Notes: generated by a model not told the origin, from the sequence alone. Positions 24,885 through 33,213 are shown, counted from the stretch's first letter. The stretch: 64,000 nucleotides of DNA from Niastella koreensis GR20-10 (GCF_000246855.1 NC_016609.1:248001-312000); one strand, 5' to 3'. Numbers and translations: made by a program.

Positions 24885-26122
24885 TAGAAAGCAACACCAT
24901 TACAAAGGGACTGGATGTACAGGCTATCCGCCAGCAGTTCCCGGCGCTGAACCGGCAGGTGAAAGGACAGCCATTAGTATATTTTGATAATGCCGCTACG
25001 ACTCAGAAGCCGCAAGTGGTGATTGATGCACTGGTTGATTATTATACCAATTTCAATGCAAACGTGCATCGGGGTATACATACGCTGGCCGAAGAAGCAA
25101 CCGCGCTTTTTGAAGCCAGCCGCAATGCTGCCCAGCAATTTATAAATGCATCTTCGAGAGAAGAAGTCATCTTTACCCGGGGTACTACCGAAGGTATTAA
25201 CCTGGTAGCTTATACGTGGGGACGTAAAAATATAAAAGCAGGGGACGAGATCATTATTACGGAGATGGAGCACCACTCCAATATTGTTCCCTGGCAGATC
25301 CTGTGTGAAGAAAAAGGCGCGGTGCTGAAAATGGTGCCCCAGCAAAACGGGGAACTGTTGCTGGATGAATTTAAAAAACTGCTGAGTTCAAAAACAAAAC
25401 TGGTATCTGTAGTGCATGTATCAAACGCACTGGGAACCGTGAACCCGGTAGAAGAAATCATCAAACTGGCTCACCAGGCCGGCGCCCTGGTAATGGTAGA
25501 CGGTGCGCAATCAACCGTTCACCTGGATATAGACGTACAGGCAATGGATTGCGATTTCTTTGCTTTCTCTTCGCATAAAGTATATGGCCCAACCGGGATA
25601 GGGGTGTTGTATGGTAAAAAGCATTTGCTGGAAGCCATGCCGCCGTTTCAGGGCGGGGGCGAAATGATCAAGGAAGTAACGCTGGAAAAAACAACCTATG
25701 CCGATCTGCCTTATAAGTTTGAAGCCGGTACTCCCAACATTGGCGATGCCGCCGTGCTGAAGACCGCATTGGAATTTGTAACGAAGATTGGTAAGGAAAA
25801 GATCCGCCGGCACGAGAATGAATTACTGGCCTATGCTACCGAACAACTGGTGCAATTGCCCGGATTGAGGATCATTGGTACCGCAGCCAACAAAGTAAGT
25901 GTGGTATCGTTTGTGATAGATAAAGTGCATCCGCAGGATATTGGCATTTTGCTCGATAACCGGGGCATCGCCGTAAGAACCGGTCACCACTGCGCACAGC
26001 CTTTGATGGCGTGTTATGGCATTCCCGGCACCATCAGGGCATCTTTTGCCATGTACAATACCAAAGAAGAAGTGGACAAGCTGATAGTTGGATTGCAGAA
26101 AGCATTAAAAATGTTATTATAA
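24881..26122 (+). CDS. sufS: SufS-type cysteine desulfurase
   Basis: The 413-residue PLP enzyme shows YFDNAATTQKPQ near the N-terminus, the PLP lysine in FSSHKVYGPTGIGVLYG, and the active-site cysteine in RTGHHCAQPLM. It removes sulfur from cysteine and passes it to SufE for cluster assembly. The ATG overlaps the sufD stop by four bases, and sufE starts two bases after its own stop, so the three genes are tightly coupled. Confidence 0.96.
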   Translation: MIESNTITKGLDVQAIRQQFPALNRQVKGQPLVYFDNAATTQKPQVVIDALVDYYTNFNANVHRGIHTLAEEATALFEASRNAAQQFINASSREEVIFTRGTTEGINLVAYTWGRKNIKAGDEIIITEMEHHSNIVPWQILCEEKGAVLKMVPQQNGELLLDEFKKLLSSKTKLVSVVHVSNALGTVNPVEEIIKLAHQAGALVMVDGAQSTVHLDIDVQAMDCDFFAFSSHKVYGPTGIGVLYGKKHLLEAMPPFQGGGEMIKEVTLEKTTYADLPYKFEAGTPNIGDAAVLKTALEFVTKIGKEKIRRHENELLAYATEQLVQLPGLRIIGTAANKVSVVSFVIDKVHPQDIGILLDNRGIAVRTGHHCAQPLMACYGIPGTIRASFAMYNTKEEVDKLIVGLQKALKMLL

Positions 26123-26124
26123 CA

Positions 26125-26571
26125 ATGAGCGATCATAAGAGCATACAGGCCATAGAAGATGAACTGGTAGAAGAGTTTTCGCTGTTCGATTCATGGGACG
26201 ATAAGTATGAGTACATCATTGATATGGGCAAAAAGCTGGCGCCGCTGGAAGATGAATACAAGCTGGATGAGAATAGGGTGCGCGGCTGTCAGAGTACCGT
26301 ATGGCTGGTAAGTGAATACAACAATGGTATTATCCGCTTTAAAGCCGATAGTGATGCAATTATTACAAAAGGACTGGTAAGCATGCTTATCAGGGTGCTT
26401 TCGAATCATACGCCTGATGAGATCATTGAAGCGGAACTGGGATTTATTCAAAAGATCGGGATGACCACCCATTTGGCGCAAACCCGGGCAAACGGGTTGC
26501 TGGCGATGGTAAAACAGATGAAGAACTTTGCACTGGCCTATAAAATTAAAAATTCGATGAGTCATGGATAA
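26125..26571 (+). CDS. sufE: SufE sulfur acceptor protein
   Basis: The 148-residue protein contains the SufE active-site segment ENRVRGCQSTVWL with the sulfur-accepting cysteine, and the LVSMLIRVLSNHTPDEI block. It takes persulfide from SufS and enhances its activity. I chose the ATG at 26125, immediately after the sufS stop, since the longer frame overlaps sufS. The end overlaps the next gene by 8 bases. Confidence 0.95.
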   Translation: MSDHKSIQAIEDELVEEFSLFDSWDDKYEYIIDMGKKLAPLEDEYKLDENRVRGCQSTVWLVSEYNNGIIRFKADSDAIITKGLVSMLIRVLSNHTPDEIIEAELGFIQKIGMTTHLAQTRANGLLAMVKQMKNFALAYKIKNSMSHG

Positions 26572-26875
26572 CGAAGCGCTGAAAGAGAAAGTAACGGAAG
26601 TATTGCAAACCATTTTTGACCCTGAGATACCGGTAAGTATCTGGGAACTGGGTTTGATTTACGAGATAAATATCTTACCGATCAATAACGTTCAGATAGT
26701 AATGACCTTAACAGCGCCCGGCTGCCCGGCTGCGCAGTCGTTACCGGTAGAAGTTGATCAGAAGGTACGTGAAATAGAAGGCGTGAACGATGTGCATGTG
26801 GCTGTTACCTGGACACCAGCCTGGGACAAAAGCATGATGTCGGAAGCGGCGCAATTGCAACTTGGGTTTCTTTAG
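26564..26875 (+). CDS. SufT-like DUF59/MIP18 family Fe-S assembly factor
   Basis: The 103-residue protein has the DUF59 motifs DPEIPVSIWELGLIYEI, the conserved cysteine in TLTAPGCPAAQSLP, and the C-terminal WTPAWDKSMMSEAAQLQLGFL region (key residues W, P, W, M, L). These proteins assist Fe-S cluster maturation or transfer. The overlap with sufE and position inside the suf operon support a SufT role. Repeat copy C begins a few bases after its stop. Confidence 0.93.
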   Translation: MDNEALKEKVTEVLQTIFDPEIPVSIWELGLIYEINILPINNVQIVMTLTAPGCPAAQSLPVEVDQKVREIEGVNDVHVAVTWTPAWDKSMMSEAAQLQLGFL

Positions 26876-26880
26876 GGGCA

Positions 26881-26950
26881 AGTTGACCAGTTGACGAGTT
26901 GATCAGGAAGTTGATAGAGCTGACGGAGTTGATAGGGTTGATAAAGGAAG
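26881..26950 (+). repeat. Dispersed TAGTTGAC-type repeat element, short copy C
   Basis: AGTTGACCAGTTGACGAGTT and further GTTGAT units match the tandem part of copies A, B and D. The terminal hairpin module is absent. It lies between the sufT-like and Rrf2 genes. Confidence 0.7.
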
Positions 26951-26995
26951 AAGAAGTGAGAAGTCGATTTACGAACAACAAGAACTCATTATATA

Positions 26996-27499
26996 ATGAA
27001 AATAACTGCACAGGAAGAATACGGTTTACGTCTGTTGATCCGCCTTGCGGCGTGTAAGGATCCGAATGGAATGAGTATTCCGCAGTTAAGTGAAGCGGAA
27101 GGGATCACCGGCACCTATGTAGCCAAGCTTACCCGCATTCTGCGCCTGAAGGGGTTTATAAAAAGTAAACCTGGCAATAAGGGTGGCTATGAGCTGGCAA
27201 GGCCTGCCAGGGAGATTGTGATAAATGATGCGTTAAAGGCCCTGGGTGGACCCATGTTCAGCAATAACTTTTGTGGGTCGCATTCCGGTACCATGAAGTT
27301 ATGTACCAACTCGGTGGATTGCTCAGCTCGTTCGTTGTGGCAGATGATCCAATATACATTGGACCAGTTACTGGATAAGGTAACGCTGCACGACCTGGTG
27401 AACTCCGAAAAGGAATCGACCAAAATCCTGTACCAGATGCTGAAGCCGGACCCATCGATCATGAAAAGCATTATGAGTATTGTAACGCCGGAAGAATAA
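26996..27499 (+). CDS. Rrf2 family transcriptional regulator, IscR/SufR-like
   Basis: The 167-residue protein has an N-terminal winged helix of the Rrf2 type (MKITAQEEYGLRLLIRLA, ITGTYVAKLTRILRLKGFI) and three cysteines (C93, C103, C109) in the region where IscR binds its [2Fe-2S] cluster. It is therefore likely to sense Fe-S status and control the suf operon in which it is the last gene. A candidate operator lies at 21019-21034 in front of sufB. The 120-base gap from the preceding gene includes repeat copy C, so an own promoter is possible. Confidence 0.9.
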   Translation: MKITAQEEYGLRLLIRLAACKDPNGMSIPQLSEAEGITGTYVAKLTRILRLKGFIKSKPGNKGGYELARPAREIVINDALKALGGPMFSNNFCGSHSGTMKLCTNSVDCSARSLWQMIQYTLDQLLDKVTLHDLVNSEKESTKILYQMLKPDPSIMKSIMSIVTPEE

Positions 27500-27518
27500 C
27501 AAGACAACTTATTAATAA

Positions 27519-27553
27519 AAAAGCCCCGACAGCATCAGCTTGTCGGGGCTTTT
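27519..27553. terminator. Bidirectional Rho-independent terminator
   Basis: AAAAAGCCCCGACA (to 27531) pairs with TGTCGGGGCTTTTT (27541-27554) around a 9-base loop. It has A and T tracts on both sides, so it can serve the suf operon and the small minus-strand gene at 27572. Confidence 0.92.
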
Positions 27554-27571
27554 TAATGTAGTCTTTTTATT

Positions 27572-27724
27572 TCACACCGGGTTTTCAGCGGTCTTAACAA
27601 CGATTACTTTAGTTTCAGGCTGCGGTGTGGTATTGTAGGGGGCATTGTTGGCGGAATAGCCGGCGACTAGTAAAATTACTAATCCGGTATGGGAACAAAC
27701 CGATACGACTTGTTGGTAATTCAT
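27572..27724 (-). CDS. Small 50-residue protein with hydrophobic N-terminal segment
   Basis: The ATG at 27724 opens a 50-codon frame: MNYQQVVSVC, then a hydrophobic segment TGLVILLVAGYS, then a Asn/Pro/Thr-rich tail (NNAPYNTTPQPE) and KVIVVKTAENPV. It could be a small membrane or exported peptide. It converges on the suf operon and shares its terminator. It is too short for standard ORF cut-offs and I recognise no family. Support is the clean frame, the membrane-like segment and the terminator. Confidence 0.45.
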   Translation of the reverse strand: MNYQQVVSVCSHTGLVILLVAGYSANNAPYNTTPQPETKVIVVKTAENPV

Positions 27725-28176
27725 GGAATACTGTTTTTAAGTATAAACTTCAACCTGTATCTCAATTGATTATTATTACAGGTTCATCTTCACTATAAAT
27801 AACGTTCATTTTTACGGTTTGGTATGTTAATTAAATGTAATCGGTACGCTTTCATGATATTCCAGGTTTATATAATAACTGATTATTATCACCAGTTTAG
27901 GGTATTGGTTATTAATTTTTTTTAATGTAGCTTCGGCAGGATTTAAATAAACTAACTGTTCTGTATATCCTCGGTTTTGATCTATTAAGACTTCTCTGAT
28001 TTTACATAGCTCTGGCAGTAGTAATTGGCTTTTTAATTATCCGGTTAAGGATCCTGTAGGCCTGACGTATACAGGGCATACTCATCTGTACTCCTAATTA
28101 CATGAAGTGAATTGTCATCGTTGCTAACAGCATCGAGGGAGATACTATTTTCTTTAACCAATTAAATCATGCGCTT
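27725..28176. other. AT-rich intergenic region upstream of the C1A protease
   Basis: No credible gene is seen in these 452 bases. The sequence is unusually AT-rich compared with neighbouring coding DNA and contains a short inverted repeat CCTGTA...TACAGG near 28051. It probably holds the promoters of the protease cassette and of the small minus-strand gene, and a long protease leader. Confidence 0.4.
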
Positions 28177-29289
28177 ATGAACAAGTCAGAAGAACTGAAC
28201 GCGCTCCGCAGCAATCTGCTGCAAAACGACAGCACCTGGAATGCGGGTACTAACATGATCTTTGAATTGTCAAGAGAAGAACAGGAGAAACGGCTGGGTT
28301 ATATACCTGGTCCGGGTGAACCAAGTCTTCAGGAGCAGGAAGCGATGGCCCAGGCCAACCTGCTTAATTTCAATGTACGCAAAAGCGCCTATGGCAACGA
28401 GTTTGGTGCTCCGGCATCATTCGACTGGCGCAACAAAGGCGGACAGAATTTTATGACGCCCATAAAAGACCAGGGCAGTTGTGGCTCCTGCGTTGCTTTT
28501 GGTACGATTGCCTCTGTAGAAAGCCGGATAAAGATCTTAAAGAACAACCCCGCCTATGTAGTGGACCACTCCGAAGCACACCTGTTTTATTGTCTGGCAA
28601 GGGCCGAGAACAGGAACTGTAACAATGGCTGGTGGCCCGACAGAGCGCTGGAGAATTATAAAACTACCGGCGTTACCGACGAAGCCTGCTATCCTTATAC
28701 CGCAGGTGATCAAAACTGCACCGGGCGTTGCGCAGATTGGCAGAACCGCGTTACCAAGGTGGCGGCCTATTCAAACAAAACAAACATTGCCGCTATCAAA
28801 GAATGGTTATCAACCAACGGGCCAATGATCGCCTGCTTCTCGGTGTATTCCGATTTCTTTGCTTACCAGAATGGCATCTACCGCAAAACGGCCAATGCCG
28901 AATTACGTGGCGGCCACTGCGTAAGTTGCGTGGGCTATAACGACGCTCAACAGTTCTGGATCTGTAAAAACAGCTGGGGACCAAACTTTGGCGAAGGCGG
29001 TTACTTCCGCATCGGGTATGGTGAATGCGGCATTGACAGCAGTATGTTTGGTGTAGATGCTATTGTTGATACCGCCTGGCTGAGCAACATACAGGTGAGA
29101 GGGTTGTGGAATAATAAATCAGACCGCAATGCTTATGCCTACCTGGGCAATGAAGGCTGGAAAAGGATCTCACCCAGCAATGATGTTAATCACTACATGT
29201 TGTTGAATGATCTGGCCAGTGCCAAAAGTGCCGGCCGCAATATAACTGCTCATGTTGAGAACGGTATTATTACCGAAGTATATGCATAG
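28177..29289 (+). CDS. Papain-like (C1A) cysteine protease with extra C-terminal domain, no signal peptide
   Basis: The 370-residue protein has an N-terminal propeptide-like region (to about residue 78, with LSREEQEKRLGYIPG), then a papain domain starting APASFDWRNKG. The catalytic set is complete: Q99 and C105 in DQGSCGSCVAFG, H247 in RGGHCVSC, N265 in CKNSWGPNFGEGGYF. Residues 303-370 form an additional domain also found in the next gene. No signal peptide or membrane segment is visible, so classical Sec export is unlikely; the enzyme may act in the cytosol or leave by another route. A chagasin-type inhibitor of C1 proteases is encoded two genes downstream. Family certain, substrate unknown. 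Confidence 0.93.
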   Translation: MNKSEELNALRSNLLQNDSTWNAGTNMIFELSREEQEKRLGYIPGPGEPSLQEQEAMAQANLLNFNVRKSAYGNEFGAPASFDWRNKGGQNFMTPIKDQGSCGSCVAFGTIASVESRIKILKNNPAYVVDHSEAHLFYCLARAENRNCNNGWWPDRALENYKTTGVTDEACYPYTAGDQNCTGRCADWQNRVTKVAAYSNKTNIAAIKEWLSTNGPMIACFSVYSDFFAYQNGIYRKTANAELRGGHCVSCVGYNDAQQFWICKNSWGPNFGEGGYFRIGYGECGIDSSMFGVDAIVDTAWLSNIQVRGLWNNKSDRNAYAYLGNEGWKRISPSNDVNHYMLLNDLASAKSAGRNITAHVENGIITEVYA

Positions 29290-29333
29290 CATACATTCTC
29301 AGGTATTGAATTCTACAATTAAAAAATTATAAC

Positions 29334-29750
29334 ATGTCCAAGAAGAACATACCAACCGATATGCCCACTGCAACAATGGCATCGAACAATATTTTAAACC
29401 CCGAGCCGCAACCATTGCTGCCCGCTGCTTCCATGATAGATAATGGTAAGTCCATGTTAAGTGCAACGCCCATGGACTCTTTAAAAGAAGTAGAAAAGGG
29501 TATGTCTGCCGAAGAGGCTGCCGGCGCCGGAGTGTGGTTCAACAGTAAAAAAGTGGTTGGCTTATGGACCATTGCGCAAACCCGCAATGCATGGGCCAAT
29601 ATCAGTGATCTGGGCTGGAAGAAATTCTACAACGGATCAGATTCATCGATTGTTGCCTTTAACATTATTGCCGGTTCTGCATTGGAAAAACAGACGCTGG
29701 TAAATGTACTGATAGAAAATGACCAGATCGTTGAGATCTATGCGTGGTAA
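29334..29750 (+). CDS. Small protein sharing the C-terminal domain of the upstream protease
   Basis: The 138-residue protein starts 44 bases after the protease gene. Residues 1-65 are low in structure and rich in Pro, Ser and Met. Residues 67-138 align with protease residues 303-370: VVGLW/VRGLW, RNAWANISDLGWKKF/RNAYAYLGNEGWKRI, and the end VNVLIENDQIVEIYAW/ITAHVENGIITEVYA. I do not recognise this domain. No signal peptide is seen. It might pair with the protease through the shared domain, serve as a propeptide-like chaperone, or compete for the same ligand; these are guesses. Confidence 0.8.
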   Translation: MSKKNIPTDMPTATMASNNILNPEPQPLLPAASMIDNGKSMLSATPMDSLKEVEKGMSAEEAAGAGVWFNSKKVVGLWTIAQTRNAWANISDLGWKKFYNGSDSSIVAFNIIAGSALEKQTLVNVLIENDQIVEIYAW

Positions 29751-29767
29751 GTGATACTGCATTTCCA

Positions 29768-29855
29768 TACTACTTTGACAGGCCATATTTCGAGGAAGAC
29801 GTGTTTTCATCTCAGACATATGGCGCATTGGGTTATATGGCCTGTCAAAGTCGTA
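29768..29855. repeat. 88-bp element with 21-bp terminal inverted repeats
   Basis: The left arm 29768-29788 and right arm 29835-29855 match as inverted repeats at 20 of 21 positions; the inner 17 bp (ACTTTGACAGGCCATAT and its complement) are perfect. The 46-base loop carries the proposed chagasin start codon. The structure lies between the two last genes of the protease cassette and could be an RNA hairpin that tunes inhibitor expression or a small inserted element. Confidence 0.85.
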
Positions 29856-30209
29856 TTTATTGCGCTGGTTTTTATTAGTTGTCTAAATAAACATTGTATG
29901 CAGGAGTTCCAATTAAGCGAAGCCGATAACGGTAAGAAATTACAACTGCAGGTGCATGATCACGTAGTAATAAAACTGCCCGCCAATCCGGGTACAGGTT
30001 ATAACTGGGAGGTGCAGCCCAATAATCATTTCAACGTATCGCATCAGTATAAAACCCAGGCCGATGCCGGTGTAGGCGCCGGGGGGATGGATGTATTTGA
30101 GCTGGACCCCCAAACCCAGGTGCAGAGTGGGTCTATTAAGTTTTTATACAAGCGGGCGTGGGAGTCAGGTACAGGGAAGGAGTTTAGTGTTAGTTATCAG
30201 ATACAATAG
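29820..30209 (+). CDS. Chagasin-family (I42) inhibitor of C1 cysteine proteases
   Basis: From the ATG at 29820 the 129-residue protein has a hydrophobic export signal (VIWPVKVVFIALVFISC, possible lipobox) and then a chagasin domain with all three inhibitory loops: NPGTGYNW, GAGGMDVFEL and KRAWESG. Chagasins block papain-like proteases, and one is encoded 530 bases upstream, so a protease-inhibitor pair is very likely. A shorter version from the ATG at 29898 (103 residues, no signal) is also possible and would keep the inhibitor in the cytosol with the protease. The gene starts inside the loop of an inverted repeat. The stop codon is the start of repeat copy D. Confidence 0.88.
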   Translation: MAHWVIWPVKVVFIALVFISCLNKHCMQEFQLSEADNGKKLQLQVHDHVVIKLPANPGTGYNWEVQPNNHFNVSHQYKTQADAGVGAGGMDVFELDPQTQVQSGSIKFLYKRAWESGTGKEFSVSYQIQ

Positions 30210-30395
30210 TTGACCAGTTAACCAGTTGATCAGTTGACCAGGAAAAGGGGTTAAGTGGAATTAAGTAGAAGGTTGATAGAAGTTGATAAAGTTGATGGGG
30301 TTTACAAGTTAACAAGTTGAAATATTAACAGGTTAAGTATTCTTGCGAGGTTGCCAAACTCCTCTCCGCCAGCTGGCGGAAGGCCGGGAGGAGGC
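30207..30395 (+). repeat. Dispersed TAGTTGAC repeat element, copy D
   Basis: The element starts with TAGTTGACCAG, whose TAG ends the chagasin gene, continues through GTTGAC/GTTGAT units, and ends with GAGGTTGCCAAACTCC and a hairpin. The hairpin differs from copies A and B (it contains CCGCCAGCTGGCGG) but keeps pairing, which suggests selection for structure. Confidence 0.78.
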
Positions 30396-30401
30396 CGCCT
30401 T

Positions 30402-31373
30402 TTATTTTAATAAGCTGCCCGGCGTTACCCCAAACTTCTTCTTAAACGCCCGCTGAAAATGCTGCGGATGCGCATAGCCCAGCTCATAGGCTATGGTGGA
30501 CATATTCTTTTCTCCCTCATAAATAAGCCGTTTGGCTTCGTTAAGCCGGTGTTCATTTACAAAGGCCACCACACTGTTCTCAAATAACTGTTTGAATCCT
30601 TTCTTCAATTTAAATTCATTGATGCCGCAGAGTTTCGACAGCTCGGCTAAAGAAGGTGGGTTGTCGCAACGGGCCGTTAGAATATCGCGGGCATGGTAGA
30701 TCTTTTCTTTATCGGCTGCCTGCAGTTTTAGCGGTTTGGCAACAGGCGTGGAAGGCTTCATCAATACTTCACATTGCAGGCTAAGCAACGTGAGGATCTG
30801 CGATTCAATAAAAAGGGATCGTAAACCTGCCGCATCGGGACATTGCCAGATGTTATCAAAAATAAACCGCATGTGGCTGGTGAGTTGTTTTTGCGGCGCC
30901 TGCATAACAAAAGAAATGCCGCTGGCTATTTTATCTGCTACGTGCGCCAGTTCAGGCGTATAACCTGAGAACAGCGTAATCATTTTTTCAGGTTGGATAT
31001 GCACGCCGAACATGCGATAGGAGCCCATGCCTATCAATTCGTTCACTTCATTGGAATAGGGATTGAATAAAATATTGTGATAATCTTTCCCATACAAACA
31101 ACGGTTCAAAACGCCCTCATGCGTTTGATACATATTTCCCTGCAGCATGAAATTCATTTCAACAAAAGGAAACACATTAAAATGCTGCCAGGGCGCCGTG
31201 ATGGCTGTGGTATGGTTAACGCTGTCGATAATACCAATGCCACCCGCAGATGTTATTTTAACGGTTCCGGTACGGTCAGGGAAGGGCAGGGCATATTCCC
31301 TTACCATTCCATCGTGCAACTGAAAGAACGGGTTAAAATCTTCCTTACGTCTGAATTTATTTTCGGCTGACAT
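30402..31373 (-). CDS. AraC family transcriptional regulator
   Basis: The 323-residue protein has a variable N-terminal sensing domain and a C-terminal double helix-turn-helix of the AraC type (PPSLAELSKLCGINEFKLKK and MSTIAYELGYAHPQHFQRAF, ending KKFGVTPGSLLK). The ATG at 31373 is chosen, as the longer frame only has a TTG. It is divergent from an FAD monooxygenase gene 160 bases away, which it may control. Ligand unknown. Confidence 0.92.
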   Translation of the reverse strand: MSAENKFRRKEDFNPFFQLHDGMVREYALPFPDRTGTVKITSAGGIGIIDSVNHTTAITAPWQHFNVFPFVEMNFMLQGNMYQTHEGVLNRCLYGKDYHNILFNPYSNEVNELIGMGSYRMFGVHIQPEKMITLFSGYTPELAHVADKIASGISFVMQAPQKQLTSHMRFIFDNIWQCPDAAGLRSLFIESQILTLLSLQCEVLMKPSTPVAKPLKLQAADKEKIYHARDILTARCDNPPSLAELSKLCGINEFKLKKGFKQLFENSVVAFVNEHRLNEAKRLIYEGEKNMSTIAYELGYAHPQHFQRAFKKKFGVTPGSLLK

Positions 31374-31534
31374 ATGTTTGATTGACGATGAACCCAATAA
31401 TTTATTTTGCTGCTGCGGCTTTCAGCCTTCAACTTTGAACTATGAACTGTGAACTCCCTTCATGGTACAAATTACTCCCGATAATGCCATCCCACCTTTT
31501 TCGAACACAGGAGTTTTGCATAAAATTAAACAGT

Positions 31535-33178
31535 ATGCAGAATAAATCAATTCCTGTACTCATTGTTGGCGGCGGATTAACCGGACTGGGGGCGGCGCTG
31601 TTCCTGTTAAAACAAGGCATAAAACCAGTGCTGATCGAGCGGCGCGCTTCCACTTCCATCCATCCCCGGGCCCGCGGGTTCGACGTAAGAACGATGGAAC
31701 TGTTCAGGGAATTGCAGCTGGACAAGGCAATTGTAGAAGCAGGTAAGGCGCTGGCGCCGGCCTGGGGTTTGTACCAGGGCGAATCGCTGGTGGAGATCTT
31801 AAAGAACATAGACCCTGCCAAATTAAAAGTGAATCATCCCATCAATTTTCCCGGACTGGAAAAGTTGGCGGCCATGAGCCCGGTAGCCGGCGCCCGTTGT
31901 ACGCAGGACCTTTCGGAACCCATCTTATTACAGGCTGCACAGGAGCGGGGCGCCGACATCCGGTTCAACACCAAACTGCTTTCGTTTACACAATCGGCTA
32001 CCGGCGTAACAGCCCAAATCCAGGATACCATAACCGGCCAGAAACAAACAATTACCTGTGCCTATATGATAGCGGCTGATGGCGCAGGCAGCCCCGTGCG
32101 TAAAGCACTGCAGGCAGCTACCAGCGGCCATGGGTCGTACGGACATTTATTGAATGTATATTTTGAAGCTGCCCTTGGCGAGGCGGTAAAAGGCCGTGAG
32201 TTCAGCATTTGCCGCATTGCACAACCCGGTATAGAAGGTATACTAACCTCCATTAACAACAGCGATAAATGGGTGTTCCATTTGTATTATGATCCGGCGA
32301 AAGGTGAAACCCCGGAAGATTATACGCCTGAACACCTGGAAAAGCTGTTGCAGCAAATGCTGGGAATGCCACAGCTGCCCGTGCGTATTATCAGCGTGCT
32401 ACCCTGGCAGCCTACCGTTAGTGTGGTAAATGATATGCAGCATGGGCGGGTACTGCTGGCTGGCGATGCAGCCCATCAAATGACGCCTTACGGCGGAAAA
32501 GGCGCTGCCACCGGCGTACAGGATGTACAAAACCTGGCCTGGAAACTGAAGTTGGTATTACAGCAAAAAGCAGGGGACGAACTGTTACATACGTATTCAG
32601 CCGAACGCCAACCGGTAGGCATGCAGGTGGCGGAAATGTCGGGAGCGCTGGCAGATGATAAAGGGTTAATAGATATTCCGAAGTTCATGAAGCTGGTATC
32701 CGGATCGACCGCGGAATACAACCTTGAGAAAATGATAACAATGGTAGGGTTACCCGATTTCAGGTACACTTCATCAGCAATAATAAACAACGACCAGGAT
32801 GGGGAACCAGCTTTATTAAGTGCACAACCGGGAACGCGGGTGCCGCATGTATGGTTACAAAAAGAACCGCAACCTATTTCTACCCTCGACCTGGCTACTG
32901 AACATTTAACCCTCATCACCGATGAAGCGGGGGAAGTCTGGCAATGGGCGGCAGATGTGGTGAAAGATCAGCTGCAAATAACGTTACCGGTATATGCCAT
33001 GAAAAAAGAAGAGCCGGCTTATGAGGCCTGGAAAGAAATCACCCGCCTGCAGGATGGTGAAGTGATCCTGGTTAGGCCCGATGGCTTTGTTGCCTGGCGC
33101 CAAACGTTGCCGGAGACAAATGCGCCGGGGGTGTTGAAAGAGGCTTTGCAGAAGATACTGGCACTTGATAAAAATTGA
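31535..33178 (+). CDS. FAD-dependent aromatic-ring hydroxylase-type monooxygenase
   Basis: The 547-residue protein has the FAD Rossmann motif VLIVGGGLTGLGAALFLL, the DG motif MIAADGAGSPVRKAL and the FAD-binding GD motif RVLLAGDAAHQMTPYGGKG, in the order of the PheA/TfdB class A flavoprotein hydroxylases. A thioredoxin-like C-terminal domain with VRPDGFVAWR completes the pattern seen in polyketide and phenol hydroxylases. It should hydroxylate an aromatic compound using NAD(P)H and oxygen. I chose the ATG at 31535, just before the Rossmann fold; earlier in-frame starts exist. Possibly controlled by the divergent AraC protein. Confidence 0.9.
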   Translation: MQNKSIPVLIVGGGLTGLGAALFLLKQGIKPVLIERRASTSIHPRARGFDVRTMELFRELQLDKAIVEAGKALAPAWGLYQGESLVEILKNIDPAKLKVNHPINFPGLEKLAAMSPVAGARCTQDLSEPILLQAAQERGADIRFNTKLLSFTQSATGVTAQIQDTITGQKQTITCAYMIAADGAGSPVRKALQAATSGHGSYGHLLNVYFEAALGEAVKGREFSICRIAQPGIEGILTSINNSDKWVFHLYYDPAKGETPEDYTPEHLEKLLQQMLGMPQLPVRIISVLPWQPTVSVVNDMQHGRVLLAGDAAHQMTPYGGKGAATGVQDVQNLAWKLKLVLQQKAGDELLHTYSAERQPVGMQVAEMSGALADDKGLIDIPKFMKLVSGSTAEYNLEKMITMVGLPDFRYTSSAIINNDQDGEPALLSAQPGTRVPHVWLQKEPQPISTLDLATEHLTLITDEAGEVWQWAADVVKDQLQITLPVYAMKKEEPAYEAWKEITRLQDGEVILVRPDGFVAWRQTLPETNAPGVLKEALQKILALDKN

Positions 33179-33213
33179 GGCTGGTGAATACCACTCACCA
33201 CTCACTATTCTGC

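Noticed and set aside
29768-29855. Inverted repeat as a complete insertion sequence
   Set aside because: Only 88 bases long with no transposase, and no clear target-site duplication was found; kept as an element of unknown type.
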